DNA of 64,000 nucleotides from Lachnospiraceae bacterium (lineage in GTDB: Bacteria; Bacillota; Clostridia; Lachnospirales; Lachnospiraceae), in the NCBI GenBank assembly GCA_017550165.1, contig JAFZQH010000030.1:1-64000 (forward strand), read 5' to 3'. The stretch's first letter is position 1. Every line of letters starts with the position of its first letter. Shown here one piece after another: positions 1 to 8,104 of this stretch. The position numbers and the translations under genes are program-made. A model generated the notes under the pieces. That model worked only from the letters and a program-made list of their open reading frames with translations. It was not told the DNA's origin and made no database searches.

Positions 1-330
1 GATGGATGCACGATCGATTGACTGGTTTGTATCATTTGCGCCCTGTACTGCCAGCTCGTTCATTCTCTGAAGTATTGCGTGTGCTTCATTTAATGCACCT
101 TCTGCTGACTGGATAAGGGAGATACCGTCCTGAGCATTTGCAGATGCTCTGTCAAGTCCTCTGATCTGGCTTCTCATTTTTTCAGAAATGGAAAGTCCTG
201 CTGCGTCATCGGCTGCTCTGTTGATCTTAAAGCCGGAAGAAAGCTTCTCGGAAGCCTTTGCCTGAAGGGATGCAGTTGCGCCTAACTGCCTGTTAGAGTT
301 CATTGCTGTAAGATTGTGTTGTACTACCAT
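1..330 (-). CDS. hag/fliC: Flagellin, N-terminal 110 residues (gene runs off the left edge)
   Basis: The major filament subunit. The visible part is the conserved flagellin D0/D1 N-terminus: it opens MVVQHNLTAMNSNRQLG and continues through the LSSGFKINRAADDAAGLSIS-type motif and the long D1 helix with NAQDGISLIQ and LNEAHAILQRMNELAVQ. The reading frame is open to the window edge, so the C-terminal half lies outside. The ATG is preceded by AAGGAGGAAC about 8 nt upstream, which fixes the start. It lies downstream of its export and assembly partners (fliD, fliS, flaG) but after a 241-bp AT-rich gap with its own promoter candidates, as expected for a strongly expressed gene. Its leader holds a likely CsrA site (separate entry). 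Confidence 0.96.
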   Translation of the reverse strand, partial: MVVQHNLTAMNSNRQLGATASLQAKASEKLSSGFKINRAADDAAGLSISEKMRSQIRGLDRASANAQDGISLIQSAEGALNEAHAILQRMNELAVQGANDTNQSIDRASI

Positions 331-337
331 AATTGTT

Positions 338-370
338 CCTCCTTGAATTTGTCCGTAGCGATCCATCGCT
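338..370 (-). promoter_or_regulatory. Probable CsrA-binding hairpin and second GGA site in the flagellin leader
   Basis: On the coding strand, AGCGA-TGGA-TCGCT (357-370) is a perfect 5-bp stem whose loop presents GGA as AUGGAU, close to the core of the CsrA recognition sequence. About 15 nt further on, the Shine-Dalgarno itself is AAGGAGGA (second GGA site), and an ACGGAC lies between. Further GGA triplets occur upstream in the leader. CsrA and FliW are encoded in the neighbouring operon, and in Bacillus subtilis CsrA represses hag translation in this way. Assignment here is inference from sequence. Confidence 0.6.
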
Positions 371-495
371 ATCGGTTGATTATAATGTTTTGGTTTTTTA
401 GTGTAGCTGCTAACGGCCGTACGCTCCGATCACTTCCACACAATTGCGGATCATTCCGCTGATAATATATAATTAAAATTTAATATATAAATTAT

Positions 496-523
496 ATATC
501 CGTCAACACTATAATTCAATTTA
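496..523 (-). promoter_or_regulatory. Candidate sigma-28-type promoter of flagellin
   Basis: TAAA (520-523), 16-nt spacer, ACGGATAT (496-503), against the clostridial/Bacillus SigD pattern TAAA-N14-16-GCCGATAT. The -10 has two mismatches. It would give a leader of roughly 160 nt that includes the GGA-loop hairpin. The surrounding 470-530 is very AT-rich. A weaker alternative CCGATAG at 369-375 has no matching -35 and would cut through the hairpin. Confidence 0.4.
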
Positions 524-571
524 TTAAATTTATATTTAAATCTCCGGTCTTGCCTTTGATATAAATATCTT

Positions 572-1054
572 TTATTTCCTCTTGTCCATGAACTGGGCAT
601 CTACCATGTTCACCCTGGACATATTTGAATAATAAACATTTGCCGCCTGCCGGCTCCTCTTAGCTGTCTGTATGCCGCCTCGCATCTTTTCAAACTGCTT
701 ACCGGCTGCTTTCCGGTTATGTTCCTCTTCAGCACGGATGGAAACACTCTTCTCGGTTATATCTGAGATCAGCTTCTGAAGCTGCTTTATCTCTTCTTTA
801 TAAGCCTCTTTGTTTCCGGACAGCTCATCTTTAATACGATCATATATGTCCTGAAATCCATCATCCAGTAGGTTCAGCTCATCTATCAGTGCGCCTTTCT
901 CATCCAGATTTGATTCGAAGCGGTCGGTATCCATCTCTTCAGCGGATAATATCTCCCATTGCTCCTTGTTGTTCTCAATGATCCTGTCGAGAACTTTAAT
1001 CTTCTTCTCCAGGCTCTGTATTAAGATGCTAATGTATGTGCTGCCCTTGTCCAT
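572..1054 (-). CDS. FliT/FlgN-like flagellar export chaperone
   Basis: A 160-residue, highly charged, almost wholly helical protein with predicted coiled-coil character (repeated E/K/L heptads over residues 5-115) and no membrane segment. It directly follows fliS (19-bp gap), the position usually held by FliT- or FlgN-type chaperones that keep cap or hook-junction proteins unfolded before export. GAGG sits 8 nt before the ATG. The C-terminus carries a basic stretch (KRSRQAANVYYSNM) of the kind seen in clostridial homologues. No catalytic motif is visible. The call rests on size, composition and place; a second FlgN-like protein is encoded upstream, so the two probably serve different clients. 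It is the last gene before flagellin, and I see no clear terminator after it. Confidence 0.6.
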   Translation of the reverse strand: MDKGSTYISILIQSLEKKIKVLDRIIENNKEQWEILSAEEMDTDRFESNLDEKGALIDELNLLDDGFQDIYDRIKDELSGNKEAYKEEIKQLQKLISDITEKSVSIRAEEEHNRKAAGKQFEKMRGGIQTAKRSRQAANVYYSNMSRVNMVDAQFMDKRK

Positions 1055-1073
1055 TATCGGAACCTCTTATTTT

Positions 1074-1478
1074 TCATGATGCCAAGACTTTCCTGGCATT
1101 ATTTTCTCGGACCGACAGTTCCATGACCTGCTTCCATGTATCTCTCATTGTGCGAAGGTGGCCGAGAACCTCTTCCAGTATCTCTTTATCCTTCTTTATA
1201 TTTGCCATGACCAGCCTGTCCTGGATATAATTATATACATTTTCAAAATCTTTTGCCACCGGATATTTATGATCGAGTGTGGCGATGAACTCTCCTATGA
1301 TGGCCTCTACCTTCTTGATATTGTTATGGGCCTTCTCAATATCCTTTTCTTCTATACCTGCCATCGCTATATTACAGAATTTGATAGCTCCGTCATATAA
1401 CATAAGAGTAAGCTCTGCGGGCGATGCTGTCATTATCTTGCTGTTATTGTAAGCCGCGTATGGATTCCTGTTTGTCAT
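1074..1478 (-). CDS. fliS: Flagellar export chaperone FliS
   Basis: At 134 residues it has the usual FliS length. The N-terminus NPYAAYNNSKIMTASPAELTL-type segment (first about 25 residues) and LMLYDGAIKFCNIA are the family signature; the rest is a four-helix bundle. FliS binds the disordered C-terminal end of flagellin in the cytoplasm, keeping it monomeric, and in Firmicutes also cooperates with FliW. GGGAGGA lies 8 nt upstream of the ATG. It follows fliD with a 42-bp gap that holds a good sigma-28 -10 sequence, so it may be transcribed both by read-through and from its own promoter. The downstream neighbour is the FliT/FlgN-like chaperone. Confidence 0.93.
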   Translation of the reverse strand: MTNRNPYAAYNNSKIMTASPAELTLMLYDGAIKFCNIAMAGIEEKDIEKAHNNIKKVEAIIGEFIATLDHKYPVAKDFENVYNYIQDRLVMANIKKDKEILEEVLGHLRTMRDTWKQVMELSVRENNARKVLAS

Positions 1479-1513
1479 GATACTGATCCTCCCTTATTAC
1501 TTTCTTATATTAT

Positions 1514-1541
1514 ATATCGGCTATTGTCCCAATAACATTGA
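1514..1541 (-). promoter_or_regulatory. Sigma-28-like promoter before fliS
   Basis: A perfect GCCGATAT -10 (1514-1521), overlapping the fliD stop codon, lies 16 nt after TCAA (1538-1541), one mismatch from TAAA. Its position 36 nt before the fliS start is right for an internal promoter. The match is better at -10 than at -35. Confidence 0.5.
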
Positions 1542-3374
1542 GAGGGAATTTTGAGAAGATTGCAAATTTGCCATAGCTTTTTCCATAGCGGTGAATTTCT
1601 TATAGTAGAAATCCTCATAATACTCAACTTTTTCTTCCCAATCGCTTATCTTGGACTTATATTCTTTCAGCTCATTTGTCATCTGCTTATCATTATAAAC
1701 AACGTATGCGCTGCTTAAAGACGAGCTCTTCATCTTCTTGTCAAGTGCCTGGTATGCGCCTTTGACCAGCTGGCTGAAGAAATCAGCTACTCCTTCAGGA
1801 TCCGAATTGATGGCTGCCATAAGCTTATCGTTCTGAGTCTTGGTAAGTGTATCGTCCGAATCTCCGTCTATATGGTAGAGACTCTTCTCATTCTTTCCTG
1901 CTGCCAGATAAGACTGGGTCTTGATCCCGAAGGTTGACAGGTTATATGATTTACCGTTAACCGTATAGGACTTGGCGAGAGCCGTCCTCAGGGTTTCTGC
2001 CACAGAGTTAAGTGTGGAGTCTCTTCTGAGGAGAGAATCCTTGATCTTCTTCTCCCACTTCTCTATCTCAGTATCGGACATCTCGTCCTTCTCATCATCT
2101 GTAAGGGGCTCGTAGCCCTTTGAACTATCAGCATTATACAACGTATCCATCTCTTTAATGAGTTCATTGTACTCCTTAAAGAAGTTCTTGATGGAATCAT
2201 ATATACCCTGTGAATCCACGGTGGTATTAATGGTAATGGCATCCGTCGTCTTCTCTAAAGCAGTGATGCTGAGACCGTTAATGGAGAAGTTGCCATCCTT
2301 TGATGTAAACTCTGCACCGTTTAAGAGGATCTTTGCATCTTTGCCGTCCAGTTTGACAGCGCTTCCGCCATGTTCTTCATCCAAAAGCCCTAATGCCGAT
2401 AATGCATCATTACCGTTGCTGGTATATCTTACTGCCTGTCCGCCCTGGGCGATTGTAAGAAGTCCCAGCTTGTTAAAGGCATCTCTGGTCTCATTAGTAT
2501 CTGCCTGGATCTGGAATTCCACATCAGATCCCTCATCCTGGGTAAGGATAAGCTTATGGGTGTCATCATTGAAGCTTGCTTTAAGCCCCATTGACTCAAA
2601 TTTTCCGACAATCTTAAATATCTCGTCATCCGGTTTGATCTTAACAGTCTGGATCTCTCCGTTAACCTTTACGGACAGATCCACTTCCCCTGTTATACCA
2701 AGGTCGCTTGCCTTAGTCATGTGGGTAGCGTACTCTTCTCCCACCTTAAGCTCTGATCCGGCCAATGATGAATAGTTTTCTGCTGTCACCTTGAAGTTGC
2801 CGGCAGCTCCGGATTCCTTGGAAGAGATAAAGAATCTCTGCGCATCCTTATCAAATGAAGCATTAAGTCCGGCCTTCCTGAACTTCTCCACCACATTCTG
2901 GATAGTGTCAGATGTGGAAATATCTATCTTCTTGGTAGCTCCGCCAACTTCAACCGAAAGAGTGGTCGCTTTGGTAAGACCCAGTGCACTTAATCCGGTC
3001 TGCGTAGTTGCTGCTTCTCCGGTCTTCGTCTTGATCTTTGACCCTGTAAGGTAACCGGCCTGTGCAGTTTCTTTTATCTCCAGCCTCTGGGTACCTATAG
3101 TAGCACTGTTGCTTGCTTTAACGGTCGCCTTTGAGCTGTCTGATATATTTGCACTCTTAGCATTATAAGCGGAGGTCATTCTCAGATTGGAAAGCTGTGA
3201 GCTGTAGAAGCTGTATATCTTTGTATTAAGCTCCTTCCATGCATCCTGCTTCCACTCAAGCTTAGTCTGCTTCTTTTCGATTTTTTCTTTCTGTCCGCTG
3301 TATGATTTTACTAATTCCTGAACGATAGCGTCTGTATCAAGTCCTGAATTAAGTCCGGTTATCCTTACTGCCAT
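1521..3374 (-). CDS. fliD: Flagellar filament cap protein FliD (HAP2)
   Basis: A 617-residue cap protein that sits at the filament tip and folds incoming flagellin. The N-terminus contains ITGLNSGLDTDAIVQELV (residues 5-22) and a short coiled coil, the FliD N-terminal domain. The middle holds two repeats resembling flagellin hook-IN segments (SALGLTKATTLSVEV and SALGLLDEEHGGSAV). The C-terminal 110 residues (from about YQALDKKMKSSSL) are the helical FliD C domain ending in a coiled coil and NLQSSQNSLSMLLGQ. It is at the long end for the family. The start is set by GGAGGCAGCACT-ATG. It lies 11 bp after flaG, in the order seen in many clostridia. No signal peptide, as expected for flagellar type III export. 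Confidence 0.95.
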   Translation of the reverse strand: MAVRITGLNSGLDTDAIVQELVKSYSGQKEKIEKKQTKLEWKQDAWKELNTKIYSFYSSQLSNLRMTSAYNAKSANISDSSKATVKASNSATIGTQRLEIKETAQAGYLTGSKIKTKTGEAATTQTGLSALGLTKATTLSVEVGGATKKIDISTSDTIQNVVEKFRKAGLNASFDKDAQRFFISSKESGAAGNFKVTAENYSSLAGSELKVGEEYATHMTKASDLGITGEVDLSVKVNGEIQTVKIKPDDEIFKIVGKFESMGLKASFNDDTHKLILTQDEGSDVEFQIQADTNETRDAFNKLGLLTIAQGGQAVRYTSNGNDALSALGLLDEEHGGSAVKLDGKDAKILLNGAEFTSKDGNFSINGLSITALEKTTDAITINTTVDSQGIYDSIKNFFKEYNELIKEMDTLYNADSSKGYEPLTDDEKDEMSDTEIEKWEKKIKDSLLRRDSTLNSVAETLRTALAKSYTVNGKSYNLSTFGIKTQSYLAAGKNEKSLYHIDGDSDDTLTKTQNDKLMAAINSDPEGVADFFSQLVKGAYQALDKKMKSSSLSSAYVVYNDKQMTNELKEYKSKISDWEEKVEYYEDFYYKKFTAMEKAMANLQSSQNSLSMLLGQ

Positions 3375-3385
3375 AGTGCTGCCTC

Positions 3386-3811
3386 CTATTTCTTCTCATC
3401 AACCATGATGCCTGCCAGTTCCCAAACCTTTGCGATCATATCAAGTGTCTCTTCCGGCGGGAATTCTTTAAGTACCTTCTTCGTGTCTTTGTCAACGATC
3501 TTAATGGTAACTCTGTTGGTGGCTTCGTGGATGCCAAACTGAGCCACTGAGTTGTTCATCTTCTTGTTGATGGTATCAACTGCCTTCTTCAGTGCCTCTG
3601 TATTATTGGATGCATTCTCGTCCGCTTTCCCGATCGTAGCCGTCTGCTCTCCATATGTTGCAGCCGGGCTGTTCTCCAATGAGAAATCATTCTGGGGGTT
3701 GGACATCTGCTTCGGAGTTACTTCTCCTACTGCAGGTGCAGCCGGTGTATTATTAATCTGTGTAGTAGGTGCTGCATAATTGCTTGCCTGTTTGATCGCT
3801 TCCAATGCCAT
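3386..3811 (-). CDS. flaG: FlaG family protein
   Basis: A 141-residue protein with a disordered, Ala/Pro/Asn-rich N-terminal half and the conserved FlaG domain in the last about 70 residues (IHEATNRVTIKIVD, then VLKEFPPEETLDMIAKVWELAGIMVDEKK). FlaG proteins are linked to filament length and usually precede fliD, as here. The ATG at 3811 is preferred over an in-frame GTG three codons earlier because that GTG lies inside the Shine-Dalgarno GGAGGTG, which is at the right distance for the ATG. A sigma-28-like promoter lies in the 107-bp gap before it. Biochemical role is not well established in the family. Confidence 0.9.
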   Translation of the reverse strand: MALEAIKQASNYAAPTTQINNTPAAPAVGEVTPKQMSNPQNDFSLENSPAATYGEQTATIGKADENASNNTEALKKAVDTINKKMNNSVAQFGIHEATNRVTIKIVDKDTKKVLKEFPPEETLDMIAKVWELAGIMVDEKK

Positions 3812-3863
3812 CTTTTTCACCTCCGTGTGACCATATAGACATAGAACAATTTTCTTATTCTAT

Positions 3864-3890
3864 ATATCGCCACAATGATCAAAATACTTA
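3864..3890 (-). promoter_or_regulatory. Sigma-28-like promoter for flaG-fliD-fliS
   Basis: TAAG (3887-3890), 15-nt spacer, GGCGATAT (3864-3871). The -35 sequence and spacing are identical to the flgM promoter, and the -10 differs from GCCGATAT by one base. It lies in the intergenic gap between csrA and flaG, 53 nt before the flaG start, so it would start a transcript for the cap and filament-length genes. Confidence 0.6.
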
Positions 3891-3918
3891 AGGGTAAAAT
3901 ATAAATAAATTATAAAAA

Positions 3919-4134
3919 TCAGAATAACTTCTTGATAGCCTCCGGATCCGCAGCCTCCACGGCAGCTTTGTTGGCCTCCTGGATCTGAAGATATATCTCT
4001 TTTCTGTATATGGGAACTTCCTTAGGTGCCGCTATACCTATCTTCACCTGGTCTCCCTTGATCTCTAATATGGTTATCTCCACGTTGTTGTTCACAACGA
4101 TAGCTTCATTCTTCTTTCTCGTCAACGCCAGCAT
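3919..4134 (-). CDS. csrA: Carbon storage regulator CsrA
   Basis: A 71-residue RNA-binding translational repressor. It begins MLALTRKKNEAIVV and keeps IGIAAPKEVPIYRKEI, the two conserved CsrA segments that form the RNA-binding surface; the tail is an Ala/Glu-rich helix. The start is the ATG one base after the fliW stop; an in-frame GTG three codons earlier lies in the ribosome site. In B. subtilis CsrA binds the hag leader and is titrated by FliW; the immediate upstream gene here is fliW, and the flagellin leader in this window has matching GGA sites, so the same homeostatic loop is likely. The 107 bp after it hold a flagellar promoter. Confidence 0.96.
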   Translation of the reverse strand: MLALTRKKNEAIVVNNNVEITILEIKGDQVKIGIAAPKEVPIYRKEIYLQIQEANKAAVEAADPEAIKKLF

Positions 4135-4135
4135 A

Positions 4136-4591
4136 TTACTCACTCTCCTTCTTCTTGAGAATGTTATAGATGGGGAATTTAACGGGACAATCCTCGTTAT
4201 CTACTATCACCTGGCATCCCTTCATGGTATCTACATCCAAAATGATGGGCGCCTTCAGGTTAACCGTCATATCCTCGATCTTTCTCGGTACAGTAAGGGC
4301 CACCAGGATCAGATACTCGTCCTTATCGAAATCTCCCAGTCCGGCTAAGATCTCCTCCGGAATAGAAGGAGCATAAGAGGACTGTACGATGGTCGGATCC
4401 ATGGTAGGAAGAGCAATACTTCCTTCCTCTACAGACTGAAGCCACATTACACCCTTCTTGTCCTTGTCATCATCCTCGTTGATAAGCACAAACTTCTTCA
4501 ATGCCTCAAATCCGATAAGTCCGCCGATCATCTCAACCACCTTATCATCTTTGACCTCGATTTCCCCGCAAATCCTTGTTTTTACTTTCAT
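4136..4591 (-). CDS. fliW: Flagellar assembly factor FliW
   Basis: A 151-residue beta-rich protein with the FliW hallmarks: IGGLIGFEALKKFVLI (residues 22-37), LQSVEEGSIALPTMDP and LKAPIILDVDTMKGCQVIVDN. FliW binds flagellin in the cytoplasm; when flagellin is exported FliW is freed and antagonises CsrA allosterically. It ends one base before csrA begins, so the pair is translationally coupled. It lies after flgL with a 22-bp gap. Length is normal for the family. Confidence 0.95.
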   Translation of the reverse strand: MKVKTRICGEIEVKDDKVVEMIGGLIGFEALKKFVLINEDDDKDKKGVMWLQSVEEGSIALPTMDPTIVQSSYAPSIPEEILAGLGDFDKDEYLILVALTVPRKIEDMTVNLKAPIILDVDTMKGCQVIVDNEDCPVKFPIYNILKKKESE

Positions 4592-4613
4592 GCTTTCATC
4601 TCCTTAAACATTT

Positions 4614-6242
4614 TTATAAGTAATCCAGTAATGTCTGCTGCAATGCTTTACTTGTCGCCTTCAGTGACGACTGGTAAGCTGTAGATGCCGATGTGTAATC
4701 TATGATTATCTCACTGAGTTCCTTATCTTCATTAGTAGATTTCAGCTTCTGGAAGGTGGACTGCTGACTCTGCATCCTGCTCTCCGTAAGTTCAACTCTG
4801 GCATAACGGCTGCCGCAATCTGTGATAGCCAGGTTTATCTTGTCCAGGTAATCCTGCCAGATACCTATATTCTTCTCAAAGAGCTTCTGGGTTTTGTCAT
4901 CGAGCAGGTCTCTTTCCTTGGTTGCCGCATTCAGCATGGTCTTCAACTTTTCCTGATCCTCTTCGCTTGAATACCGGCTCTCTTCCATCATCTTCTCGAT
5001 ATTTGCGATCTTCGTATCCGCTTCATTCAGGGCCTGAAGATTTGTGATCATGTCATCAATGTATCTTGCCATCCTGCTGTCGAATACATCCGACGCCTCC
5101 GTATTGATCTTAATGGTCTGATTGAAACTGATGGTATAATCTATATCATTGGGCTCTTTAGTGTAGGTTACATGGGTTGCATCCCCGGCTTCATCAACTG
5201 TCCTGGTGCAATCGTAATAATGCTCAGGGCGGAGTTCCCCAGCCTGGAATCCCGTCTTAACATATGAGAACTGAATATCCGTAGCATTACGCAGGGCCAG
5301 CTTGGCTGCATTATTAAGGATCAGTTCCCCGGTCTCGGGAATATAATTGATAGCCTCAATGGGACTGTCCGGTTTGCCCTTCCCATCCACATTATAGGCT
5401 TCATCCCTGTGTTCCGTCGTATCAATGGTCTTGATGGCGCATTTTATGGTTTTCTCATGCCCGTCTTTATCCACATATGATACCACCACTTCTTTGGGAA
5501 CAGGATTATTCTCTTCTGTAGGATCTGTGTAATAATAGTCTCCCGACCCTGCCGGATCCTCTGTGGGAACGGCAAGATCCGTGTATCCCAGTACCAGTCT
5601 GGTGGTCTCTGTTACGGTAGGCATTATCTGATGATCGGCTGATACATCATATGTAGGAGTTACGCCTTTCTCCTCCAGGATCTCCTCTAAGGTTCCGTAA
5701 GCGATCGCCGGCTCATCATTTATATAAGTAAGATCCTGAATATCTTCGGCAGAGAATTTTTCTGTTATATAATAGGAAGATTTCAAGTCGTCAACCTGGA
5801 ATGTGAGATATTCCTGGGTCTTCCAACCTGTGAAAAGGGTCCTTCCGGCATAATCCGCATTGCCCTCTGTATATATCTGCTTACGTGTCTCCGAAAGCTC
5901 ATCCAGGATAACCTGACGATCCGCCTTCTCCAAGGTATCTGTCGAACCATAGTTGCACTGCTTCGATACGTTGGATATAAGCCCCTTCATGTTGGTAAGA
6001 GCTGTCTCGGTAATATCCAGCCATGACATTGCATCCGGGATATTCTTCGTATAATACTGATCTATCTGATTCAGGGCACCTCTCAATCTCAGCGAACGTA
6101 TAGCTATAACAGGGTCCTCGGAGGGTGCATGTATCCTCTTCTGATCGGACATCTGCTGATTCAGTTTATCAACGGATGTCTTGTTAGTGTTTACATTAAA
6201 CTTGGAATTGTTGGCGATTATGCTGTTGGTAATTCTCATCAT
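4614..6242 (-). CDS. flgL: Hook-filament junction protein FlgL (HAP3), unusually long
   Basis: FlgL joins hook cap region to filament. The N-terminus MMRITNSIIANNSKFNVN and the following coiled segment (LNQQMSDQKRIHAPSEDPVIAIRSLRLRG split over residues about 26-55), with the C-terminal SSTYQSSLKATSKALQQTLLDYL-like helix, are flagellin-type D0/D1 ends. At 542 residues it is much longer than the common 300-400, because of a middle segment (about residues 130-400) rich in Asp, Thr and Tyr that should form extra surface domains. ATG at 6242 is chosen because GGAGGG lies 8 nt upstream; earlier in-frame codons overlap flgK. The ribosome site overlaps the flgK stop codon, so the two are coupled. Confidence 0.92.
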   Translation of the reverse strand: MMRITNSIIANNSKFNVNTNKTSVDKLNQQMSDQKRIHAPSEDPVIAIRSLRLRGALNQIDQYYTKNIPDAMSWLDITETALTNMKGLISNVSKQCNYGSTDTLEKADRQVILDELSETRKQIYTEGNADYAGRTLFTGWKTQEYLTFQVDDLKSSYYITEKFSAEDIQDLTYINDEPAIAYGTLEEILEEKGVTPTYDVSADHQIMPTVTETTRLVLGYTDLAVPTEDPAGSGDYYYTDPTEENNPVPKEVVVSYVDKDGHEKTIKCAIKTIDTTEHRDEAYNVDGKGKPDSPIEAINYIPETGELILNNAAKLALRNATDIQFSYVKTGFQAGELRPEHYYDCTRTVDEAGDATHVTYTKEPNDIDYTISFNQTIKINTEASDVFDSRMARYIDDMITNLQALNEADTKIANIEKMMEESRYSSEEDQEKLKTMLNAATKERDLLDDKTQKLFEKNIGIWQDYLDKINLAITDCGSRYARVELTESRMQSQQSTFQKLKSTNEDKELSEIIIDYTSASTAYQSSLKATSKALQQTLLDYL

Positions 6243-6255
6243 AATGCTGTCCCTC

Positions 6256-8088
6256 CTACACTCCGGTCTCAAGAATCAATCTGTTGTATATCTCGCTCAT
6301 GCACTGTACCATTCTGGATGAGAAGTTATAAGCATTCTGGAACTTGATCAGATTCATCGCCTCTTCATCCTCATCTACTCCCGAGATCGATAATCTCTGG
6401 GTTTTAATGGACTCCATGATATTTGTATAGTTGTCTGAGAAGGTCTTCATCTTATTGGTATCGATGGCTATATCAGATAACATGGTCTCAAGGAACTTGG
6501 AAGCCGAGGCCCCTCTGAATATCTGTTTCTTATCGTAGAGTTCCTGCATCTTCTCAACTATATCCTTAAATTCATCACCCTTGGTCACATCCGAACTGGT
6601 GGACAGGTTCTTGGGCTCTCTGAAAAGATCTTCCCTTACTTTAAAGTTGGCTGCCGTCAGCTTGTAATATGAATCGCCTGTAGATGATGCCAGCGTCTCT
6701 GTAAATGCATATTCTTCTCCGGAGAATTCATTCAACCCGGTAAAGAACAGCCCTGCCTCCTTGCCATATGCATTCTGCCCGCTTGAATGAATATCATTCA
6801 TAACCTCTGCATATGTCCTGATAAAAGCGTTCATCTGCTGCATATAATAGGGAACGCCCTTGAAATCTATAGAATCACCAACGTTGGCAGTCCCCCCTAC
6901 ATAGAGGTCCCTGCTGAGGATAGTCTCATCAAGGGTAAAGGAAAATGTGCCATCGGAGTTCATTGTAAAATCCGTATAGTTGAAATATGTGTTGTCCAGC
7001 TTGATCCTGCCGGATTCACCCAGTGTCAGTTTCTCGATCTCCGACTGGTTGGGTTTTGATACCGTAACCACAGTAAGTGACTCAAGATATCCTGTCTCCG
7101 GATTCATGACGTCCTTTGTGGAAATGCTCTGAACCTTGCCTGAGAAGTTCATAAGATTATTGCCGTCACGCACGTCAAAGAGAGCTTTCAGCTCGCCCGT
7201 CATGGCGTTGCTTGCCAGGCTTACTATGGACTTATCGTTCTCCCAGATAACATCAAAGAGTCCTTCCGGGTCCGTCTGGCAGGTAGAATAACTCCTCGGA
7301 ACGCATTCCAGTTGATTATAGGAATGATTATCCACCAATGTATGGCCCATGATGGTCACCTTATAAGTGGTAGCGCCTGTTCTGTAGTTGGGGTCGTGGG
7401 AATTGATGATCTCCAGCTCTTCCGTCTCGATAGGCACCATGGCTGAAAGCTTATCCACAAGCAATGCCCTCTGGTCTCTGAGTTCATTTGCCTTGGTTCC
7501 GGTAACCTCTATGGCATTGATCTGGCGGTTAAGAAGAGCCATCTCATTGGCTATGGAGTTGATCTCCTGGACCTTTGCATATATAACAGAGTTGGCATCC
7601 TTCTGTATGTTCAATAATGTGTTATAGGTCTGGTTAAAGTATTCGCAGAGACTTTCCGCGTAGTTAATGAACTGATTCCTGAAGGAATCATCCATAGGAT
7701 TGGTGGACAGATCCTCCAGAGCGTTATTCATGCTGTCGAAAATGCTGGAGAAACCGACTATGGTATCATCATCCTGGAATGCAGCCTCTATCTGCTGGAG
7801 ATATGTATACTTTGTATCGTACTCGCCATATTTGCAGCTGCTGTTCCAGTACTTATTATCATAATATAAGTCTCTGATCTGACGGATATCGGTCGCTTCA
7901 GTTCCGGAACCGATCATTCCGTACTTGGCGTTGGCGCGAAGAGCCTCTGCTGCCTTCTGATCGACTACCTGTCTGGTATAACCTTCGGTATTGACATTCG
8001 ATACGTTATTAGCCGTTACGTTAATGGCCGCGTTATAAGCGGTAAGACCTGAACCTGCTATTGTTAATCCGAAAAATGTTGATGCCAT
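6256..8088 (-). CDS. flgK: Hook-filament junction protein FlgK (HAP1), copy proximal to flgL
   Basis: A 610-residue hook-associated protein. It starts MASTFFGLTIAGSGLTAYN with the rod/hook N-terminal motif NVTANNVSNVNTEGYTRQ (residues 24-41), and ends with the matching C-terminal D0 helix (NLIKFQNAYNFSSRMVQCMSE). The centre holds FlgK-type DLRDQRALLVDKLS. GAGGTGA lies 4-5 nt before the ATG. It follows a second FlgK-like gene by 16 bp and overlaps the flgL ribosome site. Two FlgK-like genes in tandem are unusual for enteric bacteria; which one makes the classical junction is not decidable from sequence alone, though adjacency to flgL favours this one. Confidence 0.92.
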   Translation of the reverse strand: MASTFFGLTIAGSGLTAYNAAINVTANNVSNVNTEGYTRQVVDQKAAEALRANAKYGMIGSGTEATDIRQIRDLYYDNKYWNSSCKYGEYDTKYTYLQQIEAAFQDDDTIVGFSSIFDSMNNALEDLSTNPMDDSFRNQFINYAESLCEYFNQTYNTLLNIQKDANSVIYAKVQEINSIANEMALLNRQINAIEVTGTKANELRDQRALLVDKLSAMVPIETEELEIINSHDPNYRTGATTYKVTIMGHTLVDNHSYNQLECVPRSYSTCQTDPEGLFDVIWENDKSIVSLASNAMTGELKALFDVRDGNNLMNFSGKVQSISTKDVMNPETGYLESLTVVTVSKPNQSEIEKLTLGESGRIKLDNTYFNYTDFTMNSDGTFSFTLDETILSRDLYVGGTANVGDSIDFKGVPYYMQQMNAFIRTYAEVMNDIHSSGQNAYGKEAGLFFTGLNEFSGEEYAFTETLASSTGDSYYKLTAANFKVREDLFREPKNLSTSSDVTKGDEFKDIVEKMQELYDKKQIFRGASASKFLETMLSDIAIDTNKMKTFSDNYTNIMESIKTQRLSISGVDEDEEAMNLIKFQNAYNFSSRMVQCMSEIYNRLILETGV

Positions 8089-8104
8089 ACAGTCACCTCA
8101 TAAT

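Noticed and set aside
369-375. CCGATAG as the flagellin sigma-28 -10
   Set aside because: No TAAA-like -35 at 14-16 nt, and it would start transcription inside the GGA-loop hairpin; the 496-523 site fits better.
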